49,223 nucleotides of DNA. It comes from Deltaproteobacteria bacterium. GTDB taxonomy: Bacteria > Myxococcota_A > UBA796 > UBA9615. Shown here in pieces: positions 26,887 through 36,555 of the stretch. Made by a program: the position numbers and the translations under genes. A model generated the notes under the pieces. The model did not search any database, was not told where the DNA came from, and worked only from the letters and a program-made list of their open reading frames with translations. Position 1 is the first letter of the stretch, and the number at the start of each line of letters is the position of its first letter. The stretch spans positions 1 through 49,223 of the forward strand of contig PBPL01000075.1 in assembly GCA_002724675.1 (NCBI GenBank), read 5' to 3'.

Positions 26887-28037
26887 GGCCCAACCCGCAG
26901 CTCGAAGGGGCCAGCTCCCTGGTTGCCCTCCGACGAACCCGCTGTGTACACACCAGCGTCGTCATCGATCTGGAGCATGCCCACTCGGGCCTCGAAGTCC
27001 ACCTGAAGATCTCCCTCTTCAATCAGTGACGAGTGGGAGCAATACGCATCCAGCACCACCTCAGCGGAGCCGCGTTCAGCGCTGTATTCGAAGGACTCGA
27101 GCGCCAGCGCCAGAGCGCGCAAGTAGCGGCCCTCTCCACCGAGTTCGCGGTTCAATCGCACACGAAACCCGTGCAACAGAGGGGCCGCGAGCTGGAGGCC
27201 GGGTACGCCCTCGAGAGTCACTGTCCTCTGGTCTACGGGGAGCGGAGGAATCTCGCTGTAGGGCGAGCCCGAGATTGGGTAGTAAGCCTCAGCTTCGAAC
27301 TGTGATGTCGTGAGGACTCCGCTGTCGATCGCCAAGACCACATAGTGAAGCTGGCCCCCGATGGTCGCCACCTGGAGGGCCTCGTTCATGTCCGGCCGGT
27401 CGAGCGGCCCTGCCTTGAATTCCAGCCAACCCCGCACGCTGAGTTGACCGGCGTCGTCTTGATAGACCGCCTGTTCTCCATCCCCGGCCACAGCAGAAGC
27501 ATCACCATCAACCAATTGCACCCCTGCGCCCAGCACCTCAGGAGTCCAACCATCAATTGGGTCGTAGTCGACGGGAAACTTATCCACCTGAGCGACATCC
27601 GTGTCGAACTCCAGCCCCTGGAGGGCAACGACGTAGTAGTCGGCAGGTGGCAGAACTGAGTCGTCCAGTTGAACCAGTGCCTCCGCATGTCCCGTGGAGT
27701 CGATGCTCAGCTCCATGGAGCCATAGTGAGCAACCAGTTGCGACGATGTGATCTGGGCCCAACCGATTCCGTAGCGCACCCCCTCCGGCGCTGCTGGGTT
27801 CAGCGAGAACGGTCCCCCGACAATGCCTGCACGTACTTCCATCGAACCGTCGCCATCCGGCGCCGAGACCCCTGCACGCAGGTAACTGATTCGGTGGGAC
27901 AAGAACTCCCACTCGTAGTCGAACCCACCAAACAGCGAGACCGGAGCGGCCGACTGAGAACAGCCAGAAAATGCCCACACGGCTACGAGCAACAACAAGG
28001 ACTTGGTGGGGCACCTGGGAGAGGACGACAGCATCAC
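26883..28037 (-). CDS. Hypothetical lipoprotein
   Basis: Signal/lipobox LLLLVAVWAFSGCSQS; 4-nt overlap with the GT4 gene. Confidence 0.7.
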   Translation of the reverse strand: MMLSSSPRCPTKSLLLLVAVWAFSGCSQSAAPVSLFGGFDYEWEFLSHRISYLRAGVSAPDGDGSMEVRAGIVGGPFSLNPAAPEGVRYGIGWAQITSSQLVAHYGSMELSIDSTGHAEALVQLDDSVLPPADYYVVALQGLEFDTDVAQVDKFPVDYDPIDGWTPEVLGAGVQLVDGDASAVAGDGEQAVYQDDAGQLSVRGWLEFKAGPLDRPDMNEALQVATIGGQLHYVVLAIDSGVLTTSQFEAEAYYPISGSPYSEIPPLPVDQRTVTLEGVPGLQLAAPLLHGFRVRLNRELGGEGRYLRALALALESFEYSAERGSAEVVLDAYCSHSSLIEEGDLQVDFEARVGMLQIDDDAGVYTAGSSEGNQGAGPFELRVGP

Positions 28038-28206
28038 CGGCGGCAGGATAGCGCCTCGTCCACATCCTGCATCTCATAGTCACAACCGCCCCCACCCTTG
28101 CCACCGTCCAATGCCGCGTGCTAGTTGCGGTGCGGTTCGACCACAGCCCTCCACGCAGGCCATCCGGCACGGTGCATGAGTGGGGTCTCGTGGGCATGGG
28201 GTGAGG

Positions 28207-29799
28207 ATGGAATCGACGCTGATAACCCGTCACCGGGGGGACTACCTCTGGGGCTCGTTCTACCTAGAAGGGGCGGACGGCTACATCGACACGCGGGATC
28301 CGGCGACAGGAGTGGTCCTGGACACGGTGCCGTGGCGACTTGGCGCACTCAATGCGGCCGTGCGTGATGCAAGAGAAGCAGGCCCATCCTGGGATCGCAC
28401 CCACCTCCAGGACCGCCTGAGGATCGTGCACAATCTGCGCGAAGTACTGCACTCTCGGCGCAATGAACTGGCGGCGATGGTCTCACGAGAGATGGGCAAG
28501 CCGCTGTGGGAAGCGCGCCTCGAGTGCATCGCAGCGGTCAAAGCCATCGATGCTCTGCTGGAACAGTGCGGCCGGGTCTTAGCCCCCATCCCCCATCCAT
28601 CTGCTCAAGGCACGCTCCGCCGTCGTCCCATGGGCACGATCGCTGTCGTCACACCGTTCCCCTATCCGATCTTCATACCGCTGCAGTTGTTGCTCCCCTG
28701 CCTCATCGGCGGCAACGCCGTTGTCTGGAAGCCATCCAGTCTGGTCCCCCTCTGCTCCCAAAAGGTGGCAGAGACCTTTGATGCCGCCGGCATCCCTCGG
28801 GGCGTCTTCTCCATGGTCACGGGCCCCCGCGATCCGGTTGGAGAGGCCCTCGTTCACCACAAGAACGTAGACATGATCGTCGGAGCCGGGAGCACGGCTC
28901 TGGGAGATGCAGTTCGGGTAGATACCGAGAAGCCCGTCTGGGCACAGACGGGGGGGAAGGGCTGGGCCATCGTTTGCGAGGATGCGGATCTGGATCGGGC
29001 AGCCTACGAGGTCATCACCAGCGCGTTTCTCACCGCCGGCCAGCGATGCAATGCCACCTCTCGTGTCTTGGTTGAGGATGCGGTCTCCGAGACCTTTCTG
29101 AAGCGACTTCTAGCCCTGTGCCGAGAGCTCAAGATCATGGCCCCCACGGACCCAGAGTGCTTCTCCGGGCCCCTCGTCAGCCAAGATGCTCGTACGCGGT
29201 TTCAGGAACACCTCAGAGCCTATGCTGAGGCCGATGTGGAGTGCCTGGCCGGAAGCCTGACTGGGTCAGCTGAGCTACCCGAGTCGATGCGCCGATTCGG
29301 ACAGGGCTATGTACAACCTGTCGTGGTCCGGTTGGACGATGGGCTGCCGCCGGACCTCACCCTCCCCGAAGAGATCGAGGGTCCTCTGCTGGTCACAACT
29401 GTGGTGGAGCGTGCAGAAGAGGCTGTCGCGGCCTACAACGCTCACCCCTTTGGTCTCGCGGCCTCGGTGTTCAGCCAGTCATCGAGCCGGGCGGACGACC
29501 TCACTCGGAACCTCCGCGCCGGCTGCGTCAACTGGAATCGAGGGACCATCGTTGCCTCTGCGCGCTACCCAAACGCCGGGCTGGGTCGATCTGGCCAGGG
29601 CGCCGAGGGCAACGCAGCCCTCCTTCTGGCCTGCACCTGGCCACAGGCAAAGCTCTCCGCTTCTGGCCCGTTTGACCCCTCACACCGGGTTCCCGGCATC
29701 AACTGGCCGGCAGAGATGGAGCTGGCCGATCCCACGGAGGCAGTCACGCCACCGTTTCGACCGGGCGACGACACTCGCATCTTTCCTGTGGACGACTGA
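28207..29799 (+). CDS. Aldehyde dehydrogenase family protein (AstD-like)
   Basis: AGQRCNATSRVLVE (catalytic Cys), VWKPSSLVPLCSQ, PEEIEGPLLVTTVVERAEEAVAAYNAHPFGLAASVFS. Confidence 0.85.
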   Translation: MESTLITRHRGDYLWGSFYLEGADGYIDTRDPATGVVLDTVPWRLGALNAAVRDAREAGPSWDRTHLQDRLRIVHNLREVLHSRRNELAAMVSREMGKPLWEARLECIAAVKAIDALLEQCGRVLAPIPHPSAQGTLRRRPMGTIAVVTPFPYPIFIPLQLLLPCLIGGNAVVWKPSSLVPLCSQKVAETFDAAGIPRGVFSMVTGPRDPVGEALVHHKNVDMIVGAGSTALGDAVRVDTEKPVWAQTGGKGWAIVCEDADLDRAAYEVITSAFLTAGQRCNATSRVLVEDAVSETFLKRLLALCRELKIMAPTDPECFSGPLVSQDARTRFQEHLRAYAEADVECLAGSLTGSAELPESMRRFGQGYVQPVVVRLDDGLPPDLTLPEEIEGPLLVTTVVERAEEAVAAYNAHPFGLAASVFSQSSSRADDLTRNLRAGCVNWNRGTIVASARYPNAGLGRSGQGAEGNAALLLACTWPQAKLSASGPFDPSHRVPGINWPAEMELADPTEAVTPPFRPGDDTRIFPVDD

Positions 29800-29818
29800 G
29801 TCAGAAGGACACGACGGC

Positions 29819-31123
29819 TCAGCGTCGCTTGCGGAAGCAGACCTGCGCTCCCTCTCCCCCCGAAGCCAGGTCCGGGCGGACCGCGGACTGCCAGTGAGCC
29901 ACATCGCCACGGAGCGACACCTCCGAGCGCACGGGCCGCTCACAGGCCCAAAACGGCCGATCGGGAAGGAAGTCCACGACGGCCACACCGTCGGCCCAGC
30001 GAGCCCGTACCCGACCGGTCATGTAGCCCTCCTGGCCGTTTGCGCCAGCGACCATTCGCCCCTCGAACGTCGACGAGAACGGGTAGCGCAGGTCTGGCAG
30101 GCTCGGATTGAACTGGACTCGAAAGGCAGAGCGATCGCCATGGATCACCTCGGCCTCGCGAAGCTCGAGCGGCCCCGCCAGCCCATCCTCGGTACCCCCT
30201 TGAAAGCGGTAGTTGAGATCCACCACCGCCTCTCGCGCGGACAGGAGCACTTCATCGCCCACAAGCCTCTTCTCAAACATGAGCCCCTGCGAGTCATCCT
30301 GCCCCTCGTCGACCAGCACGAAGGCGGGCCTGGCCGTGGCCTCGGGGGCGAGGCTAGCCGTTGCAACCAAAGGAGCCTGGTGGAAGCTTCCTGCGGCCAT
30401 CCCCCCCACCGACTGACGAAGGCGAAACGAGTACAGCAAGCCCGGCGCCAGCGAACGGACGCGCGCTTCAACTCCGTCAATACGCACCGTCGGCTCCGCC
30501 CAGTTGAATTGTTCGAGGTCCAGCACCGCGAGCACGCGGCTCTTGCTGTGGTTCATGGCGTTGCCGTTTCGAGCGGGGGGTACGACACCGGCTCCCCTCG
30601 ACCGCACCGTACCCTCGAGCTGTTCGCCACCGGGAAGCGTCAACGAGAAGACATAGGTGAGGTGCTTCTCGGTATGGGTGCGCTCTACGACCAAGGCTCC
30701 GTCGTATACGGGCGCCGGAAAGCCCTGACCCAATCGCACGTGTTCCGGTGCACCCACGGCCACATGTTGAGTTCCGTCCACCTCTGCGATCAGCGCGAAC
30801 CAGACCCAGCCGGCATCCAGCGTCTGGACGCGCGCGATCTCGACCATGGCGAACCGGTGATGGTCGGCGAGCTCAAAGAGCATCTCTTCGTCGAAATGGA
30901 GCCCCCACAAGCGAAACGGGAGAACAGGCAAGAGGGGCCGCTTGGCCGCTGTGTCATAGCGAACCCCGGAGCCCAAAGGAGCGCCTAGAAATCCATCGGG
31001 ATCCCGTTCTACGGCAGAGGTAGGAGCAATGCGTGGATAGCAACCAGCCAGGGCCAATCCGACAGTCCAGAGGACCACCCATAGAACCACCGACCCGCCG
31101 CGCCATGTGGGGTGCTGACACAT
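29819..31123 (-). CDS. Hypothetical lipoprotein
   Basis: Signal/lipobox WTVGLALAGCYPRIAPT; long intact ORF. Confidence 0.65.
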   Translation of the reverse strand: MCQHPTWRGGSVVLWVVLWTVGLALAGCYPRIAPTSAVERDPDGFLGAPLGSGVRYDTAAKRPLLPVLPFRLWGLHFDEEMLFELADHHRFAMVEIARVQTLDAGWVWFALIAEVDGTQHVAVGAPEHVRLGQGFPAPVYDGALVVERTHTEKHLTYVFSLTLPGGEQLEGTVRSRGAGVVPPARNGNAMNHSKSRVLAVLDLEQFNWAEPTVRIDGVEARVRSLAPGLLYSFRLRQSVGGMAAGSFHQAPLVATASLAPEATARPAFVLVDEGQDDSQGLMFEKRLVGDEVLLSAREAVVDLNYRFQGGTEDGLAGPLELREAEVIHGDRSAFRVQFNPSLPDLRYPFSSTFEGRMVAGANGQEGYMTGRVRARWADGVAVVDFLPDRPFWACERPVRSEVSLRGDVAHWQSAVRPDLASGGEGAQVCFRKRR

Positions 31124-31188
31124 CTCCGAGCCAGTTTAGCGCTCATCAGGCACAATCCAGGCTCGAGGGGGCCTGGGAGGGTGCGTAG

Positions 31189-32586
31189 ATGAGATGGATC
31201 CAACGTCTAGTCCCCTGCATGGTCCTCGCCTGCGGCTGTGCGCTGGGCGACGGAGACGCTCTCCCCACTCAAGACGAAGTGCTCGAGCCCATCGCGTGGA
31301 CCCAGGGGCCACCACCGCTGCCCGACGCAACCATCCGCGGATTCCGAGATTATCGTGGCATTGTCCACCTCCACTCACACCACTCGCATGATGCCTGCGA
31401 CGGCAATCCACAGCCGGGCGGGGTTCCCGACGAGGACTGCTTGCAGGACCTACGCGACGGTCTCTGCAGCAGCCGTATCGACGTGGCGTTCCTAAGTGAC
31501 CACCCCGCACACAGTCAGGAGGCTTCCTTCGAGGACCTCCTGCTGCTGCGCGGCGAGGACGACCCCATCCTCGGCTCATCGGGCACAGCGGTCGCCAACA
31601 GAATGCAGTGCGCCGACGGCCACAGTGTTCTAGTCCTCCCCGGAGTGGAGTCAGACTCCATGATGGTTCTCGGGCTCCAGGACCACCTGAGCACCGGCTA
31701 TGGTGGGGACAAGGCCGCCTACCAAGCCGCACGGGACGAGGGCGCCGTCGCCTGGATTGCCCATACTGAAGAACGCAATGTCGACCACTTGAAGACGCTC
31801 GGTCTCCATGGTGTGGAGCTGTACCAGCTCCACGCCAACCTGGACCCGGGGATCCGTGAGGAATTCCTGGGCCTCGGTGGTCTGGACTACCTGGGTGAAT
31901 TAACTCCGTTTTTCTTTCCAGATGAAGATGTCATCCCCCCCCATGGTGATCTCGCGCCACTGGGCTTTATCGTCCCCAACGAACCCTCCATCCGAGCCGT
32001 CGAGGAGCTGGGACAGGTTCAACGCATCGGCATCTCAGGTGGAACGGACGCCCACCAGAACGTCTTCAATGTGGAAGCGCCCGATGGCGAGCGGGTGGAC
32101 TCGTACCGCCGCATGATGCGTTGGTTCACCACCCGATTCCGCATGCAGGGGCCCCTGACCCCCGAGACAACTCGAGCTGCGCTCCGAGAGGGCAGCACCT
32201 GGATCGCCTTCGACGGCTTCGGCTCCCCCTTGGGCTTCGACTTCCTGGCGAGGTCTGGTGACAGCACCGTCGAAATGGGCGAAGAGGTCCGCTGGTCCGA
32301 GGACCTGGGCCTGGAGGTGACCTTGCCCACACTGGATCCGCGCAGCCCACGGGCCGCCACGACACCCACCATCACCGGGCGACTCTACCGAGCAGTCAAG
32401 AACCGGACCCTACTGCACGAGTGGACTGGTGAAGCCCTCCAGTGGTCCGTGCCGGGGCCGGGTGTCTACCGGGTGGAGGTCTGGATCACACCCAGGCACC
32501 TCTCTCCTTACCTAGGGGACTTCGTCGACGACTACATCGACCGTCAAGTCCCCTGGGTCTACAGCGGCGCAATCTTCGTACGCTAG
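31189..32586 (+). CDS. Exported PHP-domain (metal-dependent phosphoesterase-like) lipoprotein
   Basis: MRWIQRLVPCMVLACGCALG; GIVHLHSHHSHDAC; VAFLSDHPAHS; AWIAHTEE; GGTDAHQN. Confidence 0.75.
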   Translation: MRWIQRLVPCMVLACGCALGDGDALPTQDEVLEPIAWTQGPPPLPDATIRGFRDYRGIVHLHSHHSHDACDGNPQPGGVPDEDCLQDLRDGLCSSRIDVAFLSDHPAHSQEASFEDLLLLRGEDDPILGSSGTAVANRMQCADGHSVLVLPGVESDSMMVLGLQDHLSTGYGGDKAAYQAARDEGAVAWIAHTEERNVDHLKTLGLHGVELYQLHANLDPGIREEFLGLGGLDYLGELTPFFFPDEDVIPPHGDLAPLGFIVPNEPSIRAVEELGQVQRIGISGGTDAHQNVFNVEAPDGERVDSYRRMMRWFTTRFRMQGPLTPETTRAALREGSTWIAFDGFGSPLGFDFLARSGDSTVEMGEEVRWSEDLGLEVTLPTLDPRSPRAATTPTITGRLYRAVKNRTLLHEWTGEALQWSVPGPGVYRVEVWITPRHLSPYLGDFVDDYIDRQVPWVYSGAIFVR

Positions 32587-32613
32587 TGGGCTGCGCCCGC
32601 CACGCGGTCCGAC

Positions 32614-34110
32614 TCAGCCCCGCTCTTGCAAGATCCCTCGCCCTATGAGGGTCGCCAACGCCATGGTCGTGAGCTGGGGGTTCACGCCCAAGGACGATGG
32701 AAACACACCAGCGTCGGCAATGTACAGACCATCCATCCGGTGTGCACGGCCGGCGGGATTCAAGACAGAGGTCTCTGGGTCGAGGCCCATAGGGCAGGTG
32801 CTCATGGGGTGTGCAGAGTAGAGTTGAAAGGCATGCAGGGGGAGGTCGTCGAGCTCCGCAGCCACTCCTTCTGCGCTGCGGTGACGACCTGCGCCAAAGG
32901 CCGTCACAAAAACCTCACGCGCTCCGCCAGCGAGCAAGACACGAGCAGAGAGAACCAGGCCCTGCTTGAGGACATCGACATCCTCCGGCACCCACTCGTA
33001 CCGGAGCTTTGCCCGTCCCGACCGGCTAGCCCGCACCGAACCCACACCTCGATCCGAGACCATCATCCCGAGGCCGCAGAGGTGATTTACCTCACGCATT
33101 ACCTGCTTGGCCTCGAGCCCCACCCTTCCAGACTGAATGACGAGGGCCTCGGGCGGCGCTGTGATGGTGTGGGGTAGTGCCTCTGGCAACTGGGGATCCC
33201 ACACGTAGGCGCCCTGAGTGACCCCCTTCCACATGTGGACCTCATGGTCACAAACGCCCAGAATTCCCGAGCCAGGATGGAGCAATAGTTGCTCCCCGAC
33301 GGGCCCAAGATCGCGTGCGATGCCGTCCTGCCACAGCAGACGAGGGGTCCCAATGGCACCGGCAGCAAGCACCACCAGCTTGGCTCGCACACGCACCACA
33401 GCCCCCGGCGCCTTCGTGTCGGGGTGGTGCAAGCGGCCGACCACGCCCACAGCACGCCGCCCATCGACCAAGAGCGCCTCTGCGCGGCAGTCGGCCTGGA
33501 GCCGCAAGCCTGCGTCCTCGGCATCCAGGATCAGGTTCTGATCCACGCTGCCTTTGCCGCCAACCGGACAGCCGTAGTTGCAGATTCCACAGCCAATACA
33601 ACCCGGAGCGTTGCGGCGCACAAGGCCGCCCTCGAGCCCGAGCTTTTGGGCACCGCGGGCGATGACCATATTGTTCTCACCAGCGGTTGCTTCGCTGACC
33701 GGTGCGACACCGATACGGGCCTCGATCTCGTCGTAGATGGGGGCGAGGTTTTGTGCCAGGTACCGGTCATCGTCCAAGGACTCAGCCCAAGATTCCAGCA
33801 CGTTCTCGGGCGTTCGGAAGCAAATGGCCGAGTTGACCAGAGAGCCTCCGCCCACACCTCTGCCCGCCATCACTGGAAAGGGTACCGAGCCCTGCACCAA
33901 CATGGAGGCCCCTTCCTGCATGTGATACTTCGCCGTGTGGGCAAACGAGGGGCGAAAGCGACTGCGGGGCGGCCCTTCCTCCAACATCACGACGCGGAGC
34001 CCACCACCCGTGAGGATTCGACTCACGGCCGCGCCACCAGGCCCGGCGCCCACAACGACAGCGTCAGCGTCGACAGAGTCGGGCAGCGGATTGTCGAAGC
34101 CGAAGCGCAT
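32614..34110 (-). CDS. GMC family oxidoreductase with Cys-rich (CxxCxxCxxxC) motif
   Basis: AVVVGAGPGGAAVSRIL; GRGVGGGSLVNSAICFRTP; APGCIGCGICNYGCPVGGKGS; C-terminal HPMSTCPMGLD...DGLYIADAGVFPSSLGVNPQLTTMALA. Confidence 0.92.
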   Translation of the reverse strand: MRFGFDNPLPDSVDADAVVVGAGPGGAAVSRILTGGGLRVVMLEEGPPRSRFRPSFAHTAKYHMQEGASMLVQGSVPFPVMAGRGVGGGSLVNSAICFRTPENVLESWAESLDDDRYLAQNLAPIYDEIEARIGVAPVSEATAGENNMVIARGAQKLGLEGGLVRRNAPGCIGCGICNYGCPVGGKGSVDQNLILDAEDAGLRLQADCRAEALLVDGRRAVGVVGRLHHPDTKAPGAVVRVRAKLVVLAAGAIGTPRLLWQDGIARDLGPVGEQLLLHPGSGILGVCDHEVHMWKGVTQGAYVWDPQLPEALPHTITAPPEALVIQSGRVGLEAKQVMREVNHLCGLGMMVSDRGVGSVRASRSGRAKLRYEWVPEDVDVLKQGLVLSARVLLAGGAREVFVTAFGAGRHRSAEGVAAELDDLPLHAFQLYSAHPMSTCPMGLDPETSVLNPAGRAHRMDGLYIADAGVFPSSLGVNPQLTTMALATLIGRGILQERG

Positions 34111-34119
34111 ACCAGGCCC

Positions 34120-34725
34120 TCAGAGCTCGTAGCCGCACGGGAAGACCCACCCGCACGCATCCTTGACAGCCGGGTGACCGCAGTAGCCCATGGACACGAA
34201 CAGCATCAGACTTCGAATCGCTCCCCGCACCTCATGCCGGGGATGGGCTAGCCACGATTCGAGGCGCTCGCTGCGTGTCTCCAGAGACAGCGCACAGTAG
34301 CCGCGCCCACGCGACAGACGGGCCCAGTCATCAAGTCCATGCAGCAGAGCTCGCAGCAGGTCATCGGTGGGCTCGGGCATGTCGGTCAGGACCTGGTCCA
34401 GGAAGGCCGCTATGCCCGCCTCCCGACCGGAGAGCGCTGGCGTTCCACCCGGGGGGAACATGGCCTCAGCCAGCGCGTCGATGATCTCGCCCTCATGATC
34501 GGCCAGCGTTTGAAATGCGGCGCCCGACGCCCGGTCCCAATAGCTGATCACGCGGCCTGCCGCACCGAGAGAACCAGCGATAGCCACCGCCGATGAGGCC
34601 GCGAGGACATGGCGACGAGTCCAGCGGGGCCCGGAGTCATCGTCATTCGTGTCCGAAAAAAGGGCTCGTGCTCGTTCTGGGGGCCGCCGGTCAGTAGCAT
34701 CGGGGTTGTCGGGCATCACGGGCAA
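34120..34725 (-). CDS. Gluconate 2-dehydrogenase subunit 3-like protein with Tat-type signal
   Basis: TRRHVLAASSAVAIAGSLGAAG; FQTLADHEGEIIDALAEAMFPPGGTPALSG; 9-nt gap to the GMC gene. Confidence 0.75.
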   Translation of the reverse strand: MPVMPDNPDATDRRPPERARALFSDTNDDDSGPRWTRRHVLAASSAVAIAGSLGAAGRVISYWDRASGAAFQTLADHEGEIIDALAEAMFPPGGTPALSGREAGIAAFLDQVLTDMPEPTDDLLRALLHGLDDWARLSRGRGYCALSLETRSERLESWLAHPRHEVRGAIRSLMLFVSMGYCGHPAVKDACGWVFPCGYEL

Positions 34726-34889
34726 CCTAGACCTCAGTCAGCAAGCCGGTCAACCACCGGAGACGGCGGGGGGGCCCTAGGCTAAAGCCACGCCTAGCAA
34801 GCTGGAGCCTGGACAGCTACTCTCAGTAGAGAGATCGCTCTATGACAAGTAGGTCGGGCCGAGCACCAACACCTGGCAACTGGTGATTT

Positions 34890-35274
34890 GGGGGCGACAT
34901 GGTTTCGACGGGGTTGTAGTAGGTCTTTGCCGCGTGCCGAGCACTTCAGTTAACTCGTTAAACTTCCTGGAATTCAATTTAATTGCCAACGATAGCAATT
35001 ACGCGCTCGCCGCTTAGTCGGTGAGGGCACTCGCCTCATAGAAAGGCGAGTCGTCCGCCCCTCCTTGTTCGTGAGAGGGAATCGGGCGTCTTGAAGCGAA
35101 CTGGCCAACTCCCAGAGCACATCCGGGGAGAAGGTGAGATACAGGGATGAGCTGGTCGATTGGGATCCTGCCCCTGGGAGCCCGTGAGACGAGACTTAAA
35201 CCAGCGGGCTACGCGCGTAGAAGGTAGAGGGTGAGCAGCTTCGGACGCGGGTTCGATTCCCGCCGCCTCCACCA
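34890..35274 (+). ncRNA. ssrA: Transfer-messenger RNA (tmRNA)
   Basis: 5' GGGGGCGACATGGTTTCGACGGGG pairs with 3' CGCCTCC-ACCA; T-arm GGACGCGGGTTCGATTCCCG; tag ORF GCC AAC GAT AGC AAT TAC GCG CTC GCC GCT TAG (34985-35017) = ANDSNYALAA*. Confidence 0.97.
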
Positions 35275-35285
35275 TTGCTTGGCTA

Positions 35286-35315
35286 GAAAAACCAGCCACT
35301 TACGGCTGGTTTTTC
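35286..35315 (+). terminator. Rho-independent terminator of ssrA
   Basis: GAAAAACCAGCC-ACTTAC-GGCTGGTTTTTC, 11 nt after the CCA end. Confidence 0.88.
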
Positions 35316-35557
35316 TGGTTCTGGGGGCGTTTTCCGCCGCACGTCGGGGTGAGGGAGACGATTGAAGCCCAGGACGTCTCCAGCATGTCTGTGTGGCACA
35401 CCGACCTGGGCCTCAGGTGAAGTCGTTTGGCGGAATGGACCTCTCCTCGGCGCCCGGACGGCGCCCCCACGTTGAGCCTCTCCTCGATGCACCAGGGCCA
35501 GGCAACGGGTCGGCAAGATCGTTGACACAAAATACACCTGTCGGTAGATACCTGACC

Positions 35558-36484
35558 ATGAATACACGTCGTCCTATATCGCTGAGTTCTGCCTTCTTGC
35601 TCCTCGTGGCCCTCCTTTTGTTTGAGCCTGGTTGCCACGCCTATGCTCCCGGGAGCCACAGCCTTCCCGACAGCCTTCCAGTCTCCGAACCAACAGAAAC
35701 GGATGACGACACCAGCGCTCCTGCGGACGAGGAGGAGAGCCAGGAAAACGACTCGGAAGAGGAGTCACCGGACGACGGGATCAGTGAAGACGACAGCGAC
35801 GACACCGAGGACACCGCTCCTCCGTTGCAGGACACCGACGAGGATGGTGTTCCCGACGCTGACGACTGCGAACCCAACAGCCCTTCCATTCACCCAGGAG
35901 CCCCAGAACTCTGCGATGGACTAGACAACAACTGCGACGGCGCACTGGGTGATGGAGAAGACGGCAGTCCCGATGAGCGGGATCAGGATGGTGACCTCAT
36001 CGTCGCCTGCGCGGGCGACTGCGACGACCTGGAAGCCACCACCTATCCAGGAGCGCCGGAGACTTGCGACGGTATCGACTCCAACTGTGATGGCGTAGCG
36101 GAACAAGTGCCCACTGGCTCTGCACAGGAGATGTTCATCACGAGCCCCGGCCGACTCTACGTCACGGTCCTCTCCGTCGAGGCTGGCTGCGACATCTACC
36201 TGACGATGGACGCGCCGGTAGTCATTGCCGATATGGTCGGTGAGGTTCACCCACAAGTGGGCACCGAAGTGGACGTGGGGGCGGTCACGAGCTGCTCGGA
36301 GATGCGGTTCACGTCCACGTCTTGCGCGAATACATTCTCAACACTCGACGCCTCGGCATTCCAGGTCATCCCTCTGGCTCCCAACCACTGGCGTCTGGAG
36401 CACGAGGACGGGTTCGACAACGACTACAACGACGTCGTATTCGAGGCCTTGGTCGAAGAACGAGGTAGCACACCATCCCAATGA
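35558..36484 (+). CDS. MopE-like metal-binding-motif lipoprotein with acidic linker
   Basis: LLLFEPGCHAYAPG lipobox; CDGLDNNCDG and CDGIDSNCDG repeats; C-terminal EDGFDNDYNDVVFEALV (DUF4114-like). Confidence 0.78.
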   Translation: MNTRRPISLSSAFLLLVALLLFEPGCHAYAPGSHSLPDSLPVSEPTETDDDTSAPADEEESQENDSEEESPDDGISEDDSDDTEDTAPPLQDTDEDGVPDADDCEPNSPSIHPGAPELCDGLDNNCDGALGDGEDGSPDERDQDGDLIVACAGDCDDLEATTYPGAPETCDGIDSNCDGVAEQVPTGSAQEMFITSPGRLYVTVLSVEAGCDIYLTMDAPVVIADMVGEVHPQVGTEVDVGAVTSCSEMRFTSTSCANTFSTLDASAFQVIPLAPNHWRLEHEDGFDNDYNDVVFEALVEERGSTPSQ

Positions 36485-36555
36485 ATGCGGCTCCTGGGGC
36501 GTCAACGGGCCCCTTGTGCTGACCGGCCGCCCGACGGCCTCTCAAACCCACTTAC

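Noticed and set aside
29309-30988. 559-aa plus-strand ORF spanning the AstD-like gene end and the opposite lipoprotein
   Set aside because: Low-complexity shadow ORF crossing two supported genes.
34777-34797. CTAGGC...GCCTAG inverted repeat upstream of ssrA
   Set aside because: Only 6 bp with a 9-nt loop and no adjacent T-tract; not distinguishable from chance.
35250-35560. Possible genomic island integrated at the ssrA 3' end
   Set aside because: No integrase nearby and no second copy of the tmRNA 3' segment noticed; downstream genes look like ordinary host genes.
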